Positions 24,701 through 32,925 of a stretch of DNA of 64,000 bases are shown in pieces. The DNA lies in contig JANQNQ010000005.1 in the NCBI GenBank assembly GCA_028279515.1, positions 124,001 to 188,000 of the forward strand. Direction: 5' to 3'. Both the position numbers and the translations under genes were made by a program. Each line of letters starts with the position of its first letter. The stretch's first letter is position 1. Below the pieces are notes generated by a model. It ran no database searches and was not told the origin of the DNA. It worked only from the letters and a program-made list of their open reading frames with translations. Source of the stretch: Flavobacteriaceae bacterium. Lineage in GTDB: Bacteria > Bacteroidota > Bacteroidia > Flavobacteriales > Flavobacteriaceae.

Positions 24701-25330
24701 ATGCCGCTTTACAAAACTATAACAGTTAATGAGCACACTAAAGTGCTGATTTGGAAGATCGAAGAGTCAGAGGCAATCCTGACTCAAGGTGTTGAACTCA
24801 CAAAAAAATGTACCGATCGTCTTCAGACGATGAAATCCGAGATTCATAGACGCGGTTTTCTAAGCATTCGTCAACTACTTAAAATAGCAGGGTATGCGCC
24901 CAAAGACCTTTATTATGACGAACAAGGGAAGCCACACCTTACAGATGGCAAAAAGATCTCGATCACACACTCTTTTACCTTTACCGCCATCATCGTCGGA
25001 GATGATGAAGTAGGGATCGATATCGAAATGCAGCGCGAAAAGATCTTACGCATCGCCAATAAGTTTACCACTTTTGAGTCTTACAAGACGCTCGCTAATA
25101 CCGAAGCTATCATCAGGAAACTCACGATTGTTTGGTGTGCCAAAGAGTCTATCTATAAATCATATGCAGCACCAGGCTTAAGTTTTCTGAACCATATTGA
25201 CATCCAAGACTTCTTCATGGAAGACCAAAAGACGACAGGACTTGTTTTATTTGGGGGGAAGACTGCCTCCTACAAAATTGACTTTTTAGAGTTTGACGGA
25301 TTTACGTGCGCTTACTCCCAAAATGGATGA
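24701..25330 (+). CDS. 4'-phosphopantetheinyl transferase superfamily protein
   Basis: Transfers phosphopantetheine from CoA to carrier proteins. The 209-residue length suits the Sfp-type group. Visible motifs are KISITHSFTFTAIIVG, the metal site VGIDIEMQ (Asp and Glu ligands) near residue 107, and WCAKESIYKSY near residue 147. The target carrier protein is not in the window. It overlaps the start of the GGGP synthase gene by 8 nt, so the two are translationally coupled. Confidence 0.9.
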   Translation: MPLYKTITVNEHTKVLIWKIEESEAILTQGVELTKKCTDRLQTMKSEIHRRGFLSIRQLLKIAGYAPKDLYYDEQGKPHLTDGKKISITHSFTFTAIIVGDDEVGIDIEMQREKILRIANKFTTFESYKTLANTEAIIRKLTIVWCAKESIYKSYAAPGLSFLNHIDIQDFFMEDQKTTGLVLFGGKTASYKIDFLEFDGFTCAYSQNG

Positions 25331-26078
25331 TCAAAACAGCATGAAGCAAGTTTTAAACGCTATTCAAAAAGCCAAATCAACAAGTCAAAAACAACTGGCT
25401 GTATTAATCGATCCTGATAAGATTGACCTGTCTGATATCTCAAATTTCATTGAAAAGGTGAACAAGGCAGTCATCACCCATATTTTTGTAGGTGGAAGTA
25501 CAGTAGCTCAGGGAGAAACCAAAAAGGTGGTCACTGAAATAAAGAAACACACAAGCCTCCCGGTCGTATTGTTTCCAGGGGATGCGTCTCAGATTACTGA
25601 GGCAGCAGATGCCCTTCTCTTTCTTTCTTTGCTTTCCGGAAGAAACCCAGAATATCTGATCGGACAACATATTAGGGCGATTCCGTATTTGGAGAAAGCA
25701 TCGTTAGAGGTAATTCCAACGGGCTATGTTTTGATTGATGGCGGAAAAGAAACGGCTGTACAGAAAGTTAGCGAAACCAAACCCATACCCGCAAATGATG
25801 TGAGGCAAGCGGTCCATACCGCTAAAGCTGGAGAACTATCAGGTAAACAGTTAATATACCTCGAAGCCGGAAGCGGTGCCAGAAACCCGGTTTCTGAAGA
25901 AGTAATTCGAGCCGTTGCTGAGTCGATTACAATTCCGTTGATAGTTGGTGGAGGCATACGAACCAAAGAAGCATTGCAAAATGCCTATGCAGCAGGAGCT
26001 GATGTGGTGGTCATCGGCACAGCCTTTGAGCAGGATGAGGCTTTTTTTGAGATTTTAAGTCAAAAACCTATCGACTAA
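25323..26078 (+). CDS. Geranylgeranylglyceryl phosphate synthase family protein (group II)
   Basis: TIM-barrel prenyltransferase that attaches a long isoprenoid by an ether bond to glycerol-1-phosphate; the first archaeal lipid step. It has 251 residues from the ATG at 25323. Motifs are AVLIDPDKID (start), FVGGSTVAQG, FPGDASQI, YLEAGSGARNPV and VGGGIRTKEA with the C-terminal phosphate site GADVVVIGTAFEQ. Bacteroidota enzymes of this group exist, but their lipid product in vivo is unclear. An upstream start at 25293 is not used because it lies within the PPTase gene. Confidence 0.9.
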   Translation: MDDQNSMKQVLNAIQKAKSTSQKQLAVLIDPDKIDLSDISNFIEKVNKAVITHIFVGGSTVAQGETKKVVTEIKKHTSLPVVLFPGDASQITEAADALLFLSLLSGRNPEYLIGQHIRAIPYLEKASLEVIPTGYVLIDGGKETAVQKVSETKPIPANDVRQAVHTAKAGELSGKQLIYLEAGSGARNPVSEEVIRAVAESITIPLIVGGGIRTKEALQNAYAAGADVVVIGTAFEQDEAFFEILSQKPID

Positions 26079-26146
26079 ACACATCGACACTTAAACAAAT
26101 AAACCATAAGAAAATCGTCAATCAACAATCGCAAATCGTATATAAA

Positions 26147-26407
26147 ATGAACATTTCCGTAGAACTTACCTTAACGCCATTACAGGACCAGTTTGAACCC
26201 CCAATCGTTGATTTCATCAAAAAATTAAGAAACTCCGGACTCACAGTTCTAGAGAATCCGCTAAGCACACAGGTCTTCGGACCCTATGATGAGGTGATGC
26301 ATTTTCTTCAGACCGAAATAAAAACTACTTTTGAAAACCTTGATCATGTGCTCTTGTACATGAAGATCGTCAAATCAGACCGCAGCGACTATGAGCCAAA
26401 TTTTTGA
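26147..26407 (+). CDS. Thiamine-binding protein, MTH1187/YkoF family
   Basis: An 86-residue ferredoxin-fold protein of the MTH1187/YkoF family. It has an N-terminal strand (MNISVELTLTPL) and helix (VDFIKKLRNSGLTVLEN), then STQVFGPYDEVMHFL. Members bind thiamine or hydroxymethylpyrimidine-type ligands. It overlaps the PnuC/PnuT transporter gene by 17 nt and so is coupled to it. It is first in a cluster leading to the TPP-riboswitch receptor. Confidence 0.85.
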   Translation: MNISVELTLTPLQDQFEPPIVDFIKKLRNSGLTVLENPLSTQVFGPYDEVMHFLQTEIKTTFENLDHVLLYMKIVKSDRSDYEPNF

Positions 26408-27023
26408 CTTCTTTTTTGAAGCCTATCGTCAGACACCAACCACATTTATCGTCTTAGAATTTATTGCATTTGTCTTTGGTATTGTAAGTGTAATATATGC
26501 GAAAAAGGCCAATATTTTAGTCTATCCCACTGGGTTGGTCGCCACAGTGATCACGGTCTATATTTTATATAGGGTTGGGTATTTTGGCGATATGATGATG
26601 AATTTCTATTATTCGGTCATGAGCATTTACGGTTGGTATAACTGGGCTAGAAGGAAAGATAACGCACCTGTCGTTCCAATTTCAAGAACTACACTAAGTG
26701 AAAAAGGAGTAGGATTCGGTTTGTTTTTGCTTACCATGGTCGTGACCTATGGAGTATATAAATATTATGATAAACCCATCGAAATAGAGAACTATATCGA
26801 TATCTTCACTTCAGGAATATTCTTTACAGCAATGTGGTACATGGCCAATAAGAAATTGGAGAATTGGACCCTCTGGATTATTGGAGACCTAATCACCGTT
26901 CCACTATATGCATATCGTGGCTTGGGGATGTTTTCGTTACAATACCTGATCTTTACTATTTTAGCAATTCAAGGATATCTCGCATGGAAGAAGCACTTAG
27001 ACAACAACCCAGCGACTGCATAA
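26391..27023 (+). CDS. pnuC: PnuC-family transporter, probably thiamine (PnuT)
   Basis: A 210-residue inner-membrane protein with seven predicted segments. Family hallmarks are YGWYNWARRK near residue 80, a long IENYIDIFTSGIFFTAMWYM helix region and the NWTLWIIGDLITVPLYAYRG motif. PnuC proteins carry nicotinamide riboside, whereas Bacteroidota relatives (PnuT) carry thiamine. Overlap with the thiamine-binding gene and proximity to a TPP-riboswitch receptor favour thiamine. The kinase gene next to it would fit either vitamin. Confidence 0.88.
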   Translation: MSQIFDFFFEAYRQTPTTFIVLEFIAFVFGIVSVIYAKKANILVYPTGLVATVITVYILYRVGYFGDMMMNFYYSVMSIYGWYNWARRKDNAPVVPISRTTLSEKGVGFGLFLLTMVVTYGVYKYYDKPIEIENYIDIFTSGIFFTAMWYMANKKLENWTLWIIGDLITVPLYAYRGLGMFSLQYLIFTILAIQGYLAWKKHLDNNPATA

Positions 27024-27553
27024 AAGTAGTAATGTTTGGACCGGAATCTACCGGAAAAACAACATTGTCTCAACAATTGGCGCGCCACTACAATACCGTT
27101 TGGGTCCCAGAGTACGCGCGAGAATACCTTCAGAATAAATGGAACAATGAGCGAAAGACCTGTGAGCCTCATGACCTGATCCCAATTGCCGAAGGGCAAA
27201 TAAAGACGGAAAACGAGTTAGCTCAAAAAGCAACCGACGTTTTAATCTGTGACACAGATCTTTTAGAGACCAAAGTGTATTCAGAAGCTTACTATGTCGG
27301 AAGCTGTGATCCTACGCTCGAAAAATATGCTTTGTTAAACACCTACGACCTCTATTTTTTAACGTATATTGATGTGCCTTGGGAAAAAGACGATCTAAGA
27401 GACAAGCCCAACGAACGTGAAACCATGTTTAATTACTTCAAAAAAGCGCTTGACACCTACAATAGACCGTATATTTTGCTAATGGGCGATAAGGCAACGC
27501 GCAAGGAAATTGCCATAAAAGCTATCGATAATCTTCTAAAAAAACGAAATTGA
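26984..27553 (+). CDS. NadR-like P-loop kinase/ATPase
   Basis: A 189-residue P-loop protein starting at ATG 26984, inside the end of pnuC (40-nt overlap). It has Walker A GPESTGKTTL near residue 20, VWVPEYAREYL, and a Walker B-like LICDTDLLETKV. The RDKPNERETMF lid region follows. It matches the ribosylnicotinamide-kinase part of NadR. Beside a PnuC-type carrier such an enzyme would trap the imported vitamin by phosphorylation. Whether the substrate is thiamine or nicotinamide riboside is undecided. Confidence 0.85.
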   Translation: MEEALRQQPSDCIKVVMFGPESTGKTTLSQQLARHYNTVWVPEYAREYLQNKWNNERKTCEPHDLIPIAEGQIKTENELAQKATDVLICDTDLLETKVYSEAYYVGSCDPTLEKYALLNTYDLYFLTYIDVPWEKDDLRDKPNERETMFNYFKKALDTYNRPYILLMGDKATRKEIAIKAIDNLLKKRN

Positions 27554-29097
27554 AATTCACCCCAAAAGATATTGAACAGATCCATGCAAAAGGACTTACG
27601 GTAGATGATGTCAACGAACAGCTGAGTCTTTTTGAAAAGGGAATTACCTATGCTGATATCCGTGAAGCGGCCAATATAGACAATGGGATTCTTCACCTTT
27701 CAGAAAAAGAGGAGGAAACATGCCAGGCGTTATATGAAAAATTGAAAGAAGAGCAGGTCATCATAAAGTTTACACCTTCTTCTGGTGCGGCCACTAGAAT
27801 GTTTAAGTTTCTGTTTCGATTTCTAGAAACCTACAATCCAGAAAAGGATACGATAAACGGATACATCAACAGGAAAAAAGCAACGGACCTTAAAGTGTTC
27901 TTTGTTGGGTTAGATAAGTTTCCTTTTTACGATGATGTAGTCAGAAAAATATATTGGAAAACACACGGGGCGCCTTTGACAGAAGACACTTTTAGATATG
28001 AGTTTGTAAAGATGTTGCTAGATGAGTCAGGACTACACTACGGGAAACACCCAAAAGGATTGCTTCCGTTTCACAAATACAAGAACCATACGGCAACCCC
28101 ATTTGAAGAGCATTTATTCGAATCAGCCAAATTTGCTTGTGTAAATAAAAAGGTACAGCTTCACTTCACGATTTCCCCAGAGCATTTAGATGCTTTTAAA
28201 AGTAAAGAAGAGGAGATGCTGCAAAAGATTGAAAAAGACACGGGTTGTACTTTCGATATTGATTACTCATTTCAAGAGCCAGCTACCGATACTATTGCTG
28301 TAACAACTGACAATACACCTTTCAGAGATGACACGAATGCACTCATATTCAGGCCAGGTGGGCATGGGGCGCTGCTTCAAAATCTAAATAAATTGGATGC
28401 AGACCTGATCTTCATTAAGAACATTGACAACGTGGTCGTGAATAAGTACGAAGAGCAAGTGGTGGCTTACAAGAAAATACTAGCCGGAAAACTGCTAGAA
28501 GTGCAGCAAAAGGTACACGGTTATTTGAACCTCTTGGATCGCGATGAAGAGGTACCTGTTGAAGGGATTCTTACATTCTTGCACAATGAGCTTAATGTAA
28601 TCGTTACTGAGGAATTTGAAAAGTATTCTCAAAAATACCAATTGGCCTATCTGCGCGAAAAACTGAACAGACCTATTCGCGTTTGCGGAATGGTGAAAAA
28701 TGAGGGAGAACCTGGCGGAGGACCTTTTTGGGTAAAACACGAAAACGCAACCGTATCTCTGCAGATTGTAGAGTCGGCACAGATCGATAAGAAGAACAAC
28801 CTTCATCAAAAGATATTGGAAAAATCTGCGTATTTCAACCCTGTCGATGTGGTTTGCGGTGTAAAGGACCACGAAGGAAAGAAGTATGACTTGATGAATT
28901 TTGTAGATAAGAAAACCTATTTTATCGCTTCCAAATCCAAAAGCGGAAAACATTTAAAAGCGCTGGAACGACCAGGCTTGTGGAATGGAGGAATGGCACA
29001 TTGGAACACCATATTTGTTGAGGTCCCGCTCTTTACCTTCAACCCTGTTAAGACTGTAAATGACCTACTAAAACCTTCCCATCAAAAATACAATTGA
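27550..29097 (+). CDS. DUF4301 family protein
   Basis: A 515-residue protein that starts with TTG overlapping the kinase stop (TTGA), so it is coupled to the kinase gene. The N-terminus (MKFTPKDIEQIHAKGLTVDDV) and the TPSSGAATRMFKFL block are characteristic of DUF4301. Later blocks include FRPGGHGALLQNLNKLDADLIF and CGMVKNEGEPGGGPFWV. The sugar-nucleotide-transferase-like wording GGHGALL suggests a nucleotidyltransferase-like fold, but no function is proven. It is the last gene before the riboswitch. Confidence 0.85.
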   Translation: MKFTPKDIEQIHAKGLTVDDVNEQLSLFEKGITYADIREAANIDNGILHLSEKEEETCQALYEKLKEEQVIIKFTPSSGAATRMFKFLFRFLETYNPEKDTINGYINRKKATDLKVFFVGLDKFPFYDDVVRKIYWKTHGAPLTEDTFRYEFVKMLLDESGLHYGKHPKGLLPFHKYKNHTATPFEEHLFESAKFACVNKKVQLHFTISPEHLDAFKSKEEEMLQKIEKDTGCTFDIDYSFQEPATDTIAVTTDNTPFRDDTNALIFRPGGHGALLQNLNKLDADLIFIKNIDNVVVNKYEEQVVAYKKILAGKLLEVQQKVHGYLNLLDRDEEVPVEGILTFLHNELNVIVTEEFEKYSQKYQLAYLREKLNRPIRVCGMVKNEGEPGGGPFWVKHENATVSLQIVESAQIDKKNNLHQKILEKSAYFNPVDVVCGVKDHEGKKYDLMNFVDKKTYFIASKSKSGKHLKALERPGLWNGGMAHWNTIFVEVPLFTFNPVKTVNDLLKPSHQKYN

Positions 29098-29124
29098 GAA
29101 CACGATAATTTTTATAACATCTTG

Positions 29125-29156
29125 TTGTAAAATAAAAAGTTTCTTCACTACCTTTG
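29125..29156 (+). promoter_or_regulatory. Promoter of the TPP-riboswitch transcript
   Basis: TTG (29125-29127), 21 nt, then TACCTTTG (29149-29156). Transcription would start close to 29163, just where the riboswitch begins. Confidence 0.7.
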
Positions 29157-29159
29157 CGC

Positions 29160-29240
29160 CATCTCAAAGGGGTGCCAATATCGGCTGAGATCATACCCGT
29201 TGAACCTGGGCAGGTAATGCTGCCAAGGGAGGACATAGAG
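29160..29240 (+). ncRNA. TPP (thiamine pyrophosphate) riboswitch
   Basis: The conserved THI-element blocks are present in order. They are AGGGGTGCC (29168-29176), GGCTGAGAT (29183-29191), TACCCGTTGAACCTG (29194-29208) and AGGTAATGCTGCCAAGGGA. It binds TPP and shuts off the gene downstream. A terminator-like hairpin follows it. Confidence 0.93.
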
Positions 29241-29276
29241 CCTGTATACCTTAAAAAGTGTATGGGTACATTTTTA
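29241..29276 (+). terminator. Probable expression-platform terminator of the TPP riboswitch
   Basis: Imperfect stem TGTAtaCC / GG-GTACA with an internal bulge, followed by a T5 run, directly after the aptamer. It would end transcription when TPP is bound. Confidence 0.55.
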
Positions 29277-29330
29277 ATCATTAATTAATAAAAGAATAAT
29301 GACCCCTTTTATTCGTAAACGCTATTACGA

Positions 29331-31709
29331 GTGAAAAAGTTATTTGTTTTTTTGAGTTTTTGGGCGCTTAGTATAAGTGCCTTTTCACAGCAGCACACTG
29401 TTTCAGGAACAGTTGTTGATGAGAACGGTGAGGGATTTCCAGGAGTCAATATCATCTTGGAAGGAACCACAACTGGTGTTGTTTCTGACTTTAACGGGAG
29501 CTTTAGTATAGAGCTTCCCAAAGGGAAAAACACCTTAGTGTTTAGTATGGTGGGGTACAAAGATCGTAAGCTACCATTAACTGTCGAAGCGAACATGGCC
29601 GGTTTGGCTATTGGCATGCAGCCAGCAGTAGAATCACTAGATGAAGTGTTGGTCAAGGCCGTAAGGGTAGATGCAGAATCTCCCGTGACCCACAGCAACA
29701 TGACCAAAGAAGAGTTGGAAGATCGTAATCTCGGACAGGACATTCCTATCTTGATGAATTTTCTTCCGGCGGTGGTGACCACTTCTGATGCAGGTGCAGG
29801 TGTAGGATACACCGGTATTCGAGTCAGAGGAAGCGATGCAACCCGTGTCAACGTAACCATCAATGGGATTCCGTACAACGATGCGGAGTCTATGGGAACC
29901 TTTTGGGTAGACCTTCCTGATTTTGCCTCTTCAGTTCAAAGTTTGCAGTTGCAACGTGGTGTTGGTACTTCTGTAAATGGAGCTGGGGCCTTTGGAGCCA
30001 GTCTTAACATCCTGACCAACACGATTAGTGAAAAAGCAAACGCAGAAATTGCCAATTCAATCGGTTCGTTCAATACACGAAAACACACACTGAATTTCAG
30101 TACAGGAACCTTGAACGATCATTTCGAGATTGCCGGTAGACTATCACGTATCAAATCTGATGGGTACATTGATAGAGCTACTTCTGACCTTGATGCCTAC
30201 TTTTTGTCGGCAGCCTATTTTGATGAGAAAACCTTGGTGAAAGCCATGGCCTTCGGAGGGCACGAGATCACGTATCAAGCCTGGTTTGGGATTGACGCCG
30301 AAACACTTCGCACGAACAGAACCTTCAATCCGGCAGGTCAGTACACTGACGCTGACGGAAACACTAGGTTCTACGACAATGAAGTAGACAACTACCGACA
30401 AGATCATTATCAGTTGCATGTAAACCACAAGTTTACCGAGAATCTTTCGGCTACTGTAGGGTTAAACTATACATGGGGTAGAGGATTCTTTGAGCAATAC
30501 AAGGAAGACGAAGATTTTGCTACTTACGGATTCGCACCTATCACCATTGGTGGCGAAACGATCAACACCACCGATGTCATCAGAAGACGTTGGTTAGATA
30601 ATGACTTCTACTTCGGTAATTTCAGCTTAAATTATAAAAATGAAAGATTAGACCTTGTCTTCGGAACAGGTCTTGGTATCTATCGCGGAGACCATTTTGG
30701 CGAAGTGATCTGGGCACAGTATGCCAGCGACAGTGAGATCAGAGATCGCTACTATGATAATTTCGGAGATAAGAACGATTTTAACGTATTTACCAAAGCC
30801 ACGCTTGATCTAAATGACCAGTGGAGCGTTTATGGAGATCTACAGCTACGTACAATCCGATATAAGGCCAGCGGTGTCGCTGCGGAAGACGTTGATGACA
30901 GCTTTACGTTCTTTAACCCAAAGGCAGGAGTTACCTATAGAATAAACAATGCTCATAGTATGTATTTCTCATACGCCAGAGCCAACAGAGAACCAAGCCG
31001 AACCAACTATGAAAATGGAGCAACAGACCCAGAACGTTTGAATGATTTTGAATTAGGATGGCGTTTTAACGACGAGAAATTTGCGATCAACACCAATGTA
31101 TATTACATGCGTTATAAGGACCAACTGGTCTTAACGGGACAATTGGATGATGTTGGAGCACCTATCGCAGAAAACGTAGGAGACAGCTATCGATTAGGAT
31201 TGGAGATAGATGCCAACATTCAGTTGTCAGACAAATTCATCGTGCGCCCTAACATAGCGATCAGTTCTAATAAGAACATCGATTATGTGACCTCAAGAGA
31301 CGGAGGCCTGGCAGACCTAGGAAACACCAATATCTCCTTCTCACCAAACCTAATCGCAGGAAACATCTTTACCTATAAACCAACAGAAGGATTCGAGATG
31401 TCATTCTTGTCTAAGTTTGTCGGAGAGCAATATATGGGAAATATAGACTCTGAAGTGTCTAAGTTGGACAGCTACTTCACAAACGACCTAAACATTCAGT
31501 ATGAAATAAAGACCAACAGCTTTGTCAAGTCAATTGTACTTACGGGCTTGGTGAATAATATTTTTGACGTAGAATATGTATCTAATGGATACTTCTTTAC
31601 CTACGACGACGATTTTTCAAACCCTGGAACTATAACCACTATTGAAGGAGCCGGCTTTTATCCACAAGCTGGCATTAACTTCTTGCTAGGCGCTGCCCTT
31701 AAATTTTAA
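29331..31709 (+). CDS. TonB-dependent receptor under TPP riboswitch (thiamine uptake)
   Basis: A 792-residue outer-membrane receptor. It has a signal peptide (SISAFSQQ), a carboxypeptidase-like domain (TVSGTVVDENGEGFPGVNI; about 22-100), a plug (TRVNVTINGIPYNDAES) and a 22-strand barrel ending LLGAALKF. Control by a TPP riboswitch points to thiamine or a precursor as substrate; this corresponds to the predicted Omr1-type receptors. The start is GTG at 29331, and an 11-codon reading frame (29299-29334) overlaps it. A PnuT-type cluster lies upstream. Confidence 0.93.
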   Translation: MKKLFVFLSFWALSISAFSQQHTVSGTVVDENGEGFPGVNIILEGTTTGVVSDFNGSFSIELPKGKNTLVFSMVGYKDRKLPLTVEANMAGLAIGMQPAVESLDEVLVKAVRVDAESPVTHSNMTKEELEDRNLGQDIPILMNFLPAVVTTSDAGAGVGYTGIRVRGSDATRVNVTINGIPYNDAESMGTFWVDLPDFASSVQSLQLQRGVGTSVNGAGAFGASLNILTNTISEKANAEIANSIGSFNTRKHTLNFSTGTLNDHFEIAGRLSRIKSDGYIDRATSDLDAYFLSAAYFDEKTLVKAMAFGGHEITYQAWFGIDAETLRTNRTFNPAGQYTDADGNTRFYDNEVDNYRQDHYQLHVNHKFTENLSATVGLNYTWGRGFFEQYKEDEDFATYGFAPITIGGETINTTDVIRRRWLDNDFYFGNFSLNYKNERLDLVFGTGLGIYRGDHFGEVIWAQYASDSEIRDRYYDNFGDKNDFNVFTKATLDLNDQWSVYGDLQLRTIRYKASGVAAEDVDDSFTFFNPKAGVTYRINNAHSMYFSYARANREPSRTNYENGATDPERLNDFELGWRFNDEKFAINTNVYYMRYKDQLVLTGQLDDVGAPIAENVGDSYRLGLEIDANIQLSDKFIVRPNIAISSNKNIDYVTSRDGGLADLGNTNISFSPNLIAGNIFTYKPTEGFEMSFLSKFVGEQYMGNIDSEVSKLDSYFTNDLNIQYEIKTNSFVKSIVLTGLVNNIFDVEYVSNGYFFTYDDDFSNPGTITTIEGAGFYPQAGINFLLGAALKF

Positions 31710-31726
31710 GGCAGTATTCTCATTTG

Positions 31727-31750
31727 ATGCACTCCCTTCGGGGGGTGCAG
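31727..31750. terminator. Hairpin between the receptor and the Rieske-like lipoprotein genes
   Basis: Stem TGCACTCCC / GGGGGTGCA (one G-T pair) around a TTCG-type loop, between convergent genes. The T tail is short. Confidence 0.6.
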
Positions 31751-31759
31751 TATGAGGGT

Positions 31760-32197
31760 TTAGTTAGAAATGACCAAGGTGTTCCCATTGGCACGTACAC
31801 GGTAGTTCTGCATAGAATACAAGCTTTCTCCATCTTCACTTTGCGTCAAGATTTGCCCAGTGGCCAAGCTATATTCATAATTTTCACAGCTACATGAACA
31901 AGTGACCCCTGTGATGGTCATCGTTGAACAGTTGTTTGGAATATGATTCGGGCAGGTTGCTTCCCAAGCAAAATAATCAGTTCCGGTAAGGTTGAAAACG
32001 AAAAACCCTCGAATACCTCCTTGAGGGATGTATTGGCTTCCACCTGCAAAACGAAGGTCGTCATATAACGGAAGATTCAAATTGATCTCAAAGGAGAACG
32101 CTGGGTCACTCAAAAAAGGATTTCGCTGCACATCATCACTGCTACAAGAGAGCAGTAACGATAAAATGCTTAAAACCACAAAAGCACGTTTTATCAT
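31760..32197 (-). CDS. Rieske-like lipoprotein with degenerate ligand set
   Basis: A 145-residue lipoprotein (LLLSC, Cys18). The fold resembles Rieske proteins: FAWEATCPNHIPNNCSTM near residues 77-94, then CSCSCENYEYSLATGQIL near 101-118. The normal C-x-H and C-x2-H ligand pairs are not intact: the first box reads CPNH and the second lacks the final His. The cluster is thus probably absent or changed. Such proteins are common in flavobacteria and their role is unknown. It is convergent with the thiamine receptor gene. Confidence 0.75.
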   Translation of the reverse strand: MIKRAFVVLSILSLLLSCSSDDVQRNPFLSDPAFSFEINLNLPLYDDLRFAGGSQYIPQGGIRGFFVFNLTGTDYFAWEATCPNHIPNNCSTMTITGVTCSCSCENYEYSLATGQILTQSEDGESLYSMQNYRVRANGNTLVISN

Positions 32198-32251
32198 CTG
32201 TTCAAATTTTTACGAATTTACGACAAAAAGCATGTTCAGGGAATAATTTTG

Positions 32252-32259
32252 TATATTTG
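32252..32259 (+). promoter_or_regulatory. -7 element TATATTTG of greA
   Basis: TATATTTG fits the Bacteroidota -7 consensus. The expected start of transcription is near 32266, 50 nt before greA. The -33 box is weak. Confidence 0.6.
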
Positions 32260-32264
32260 TTAGG

Positions 32265-32292
32265 AATCCCGCGAATTTAGAGGGATTTTTTG
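32265..32292 (+). terminator. Terminator-like hairpin in the greA leader
   Basis: AATCCC / GGGATT with an 11-nt loop and a six-T run, immediately downstream of the predicted start of transcription. It could act as an attenuator. Confidence 0.5.
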
Positions 32293-32314
32293 TATTTATA
32301 TAAACGATGAAGTT

Positions 32315-32791
32315 ATGAGCAAAGTATCTTATTACACAGCTGAAGGACTAAAAAATTTAAGAGACGAATTAAATCAGCTTAAGGATGTGGAGCGCCCTAA
32401 AGCGTCGCAAGCGATTGCTGACGCTAGAGATAAAGGAGATTTGAGTGAAAATGCCGAGTACGATGCAGCCAAAGAAGCGCAAGGATTGTTAGAAATGAAG
32501 ATTGCCAAGCTTGAAGAAACACTAGCTGGAGCTCGACTTATAGACGAATCACAACTCGATACCTCAAAGGTGTTGGTGCTTTCTACCGTAAAGATCAAGA
32601 ATCAAGTGAACGGGATGGAAATGAAGTACACCCTAGTAGCCGAAAGCGAAGCAGACCTAAAATCAGGAAAAATCTCAGTGAATTCGCCTATCGGAAAAGG
32701 ACTCCTCGGAAAATCTGTAGGAGATGTGGCAGAGATACAGGTTCCAAATGGAACCATGAAATTTGATGTTTTAGAGATCACAAGAGAATAA
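32315..32791 (+). CDS. greA: Transcription elongation factor GreA
   Basis: Rescues backtracked RNA polymerase by stimulating RNA cleavage. The 158 residues are typical. An N-terminal coiled coil (1-75) carries the acidic tip RDKGDLSENAEYDAAKEAQG with the conserved Asp and Glu. A globular C-terminal domain follows (SPIGKGLLGKSVGDVAEIQVP). It has its own promoter and a terminator-like hairpin in the leader. The next plus-strand gene, a HIT protein, is 134 bp away. Confidence 0.97.
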   Translation: MSKVSYYTAEGLKNLRDELNQLKDVERPKASQAIADARDKGDLSENAEYDAAKEAQGLLEMKIAKLEETLAGARLIDESQLDTSKVLVLSTVKIKNQVNGMEMKYTLVAESEADLKSGKISVNSPIGKGLLGKSVGDVAEIQVPNGTMKFDVLEITRE

Positions 32792-32925
32792 GACAAAAAG
32801 ACAATTATGATATTGAAAATCCTTCTTTGCCTAATACCGAAGAAGGATTTTAATTTTTAACCAATTGGAAAAGTCAAGATGACTTCAATACCTTCAACAA
32901 CTGTATAACAAAGAACCTAAAACCC

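Noticed and set aside
26079-26146. A second TPP riboswitch before the thiamine-binding gene
   Set aside because: The 68-bp gap lacks GGCTGAGA or GAACCTG blocks, so the upstream cluster seems not to have its own THI element here.
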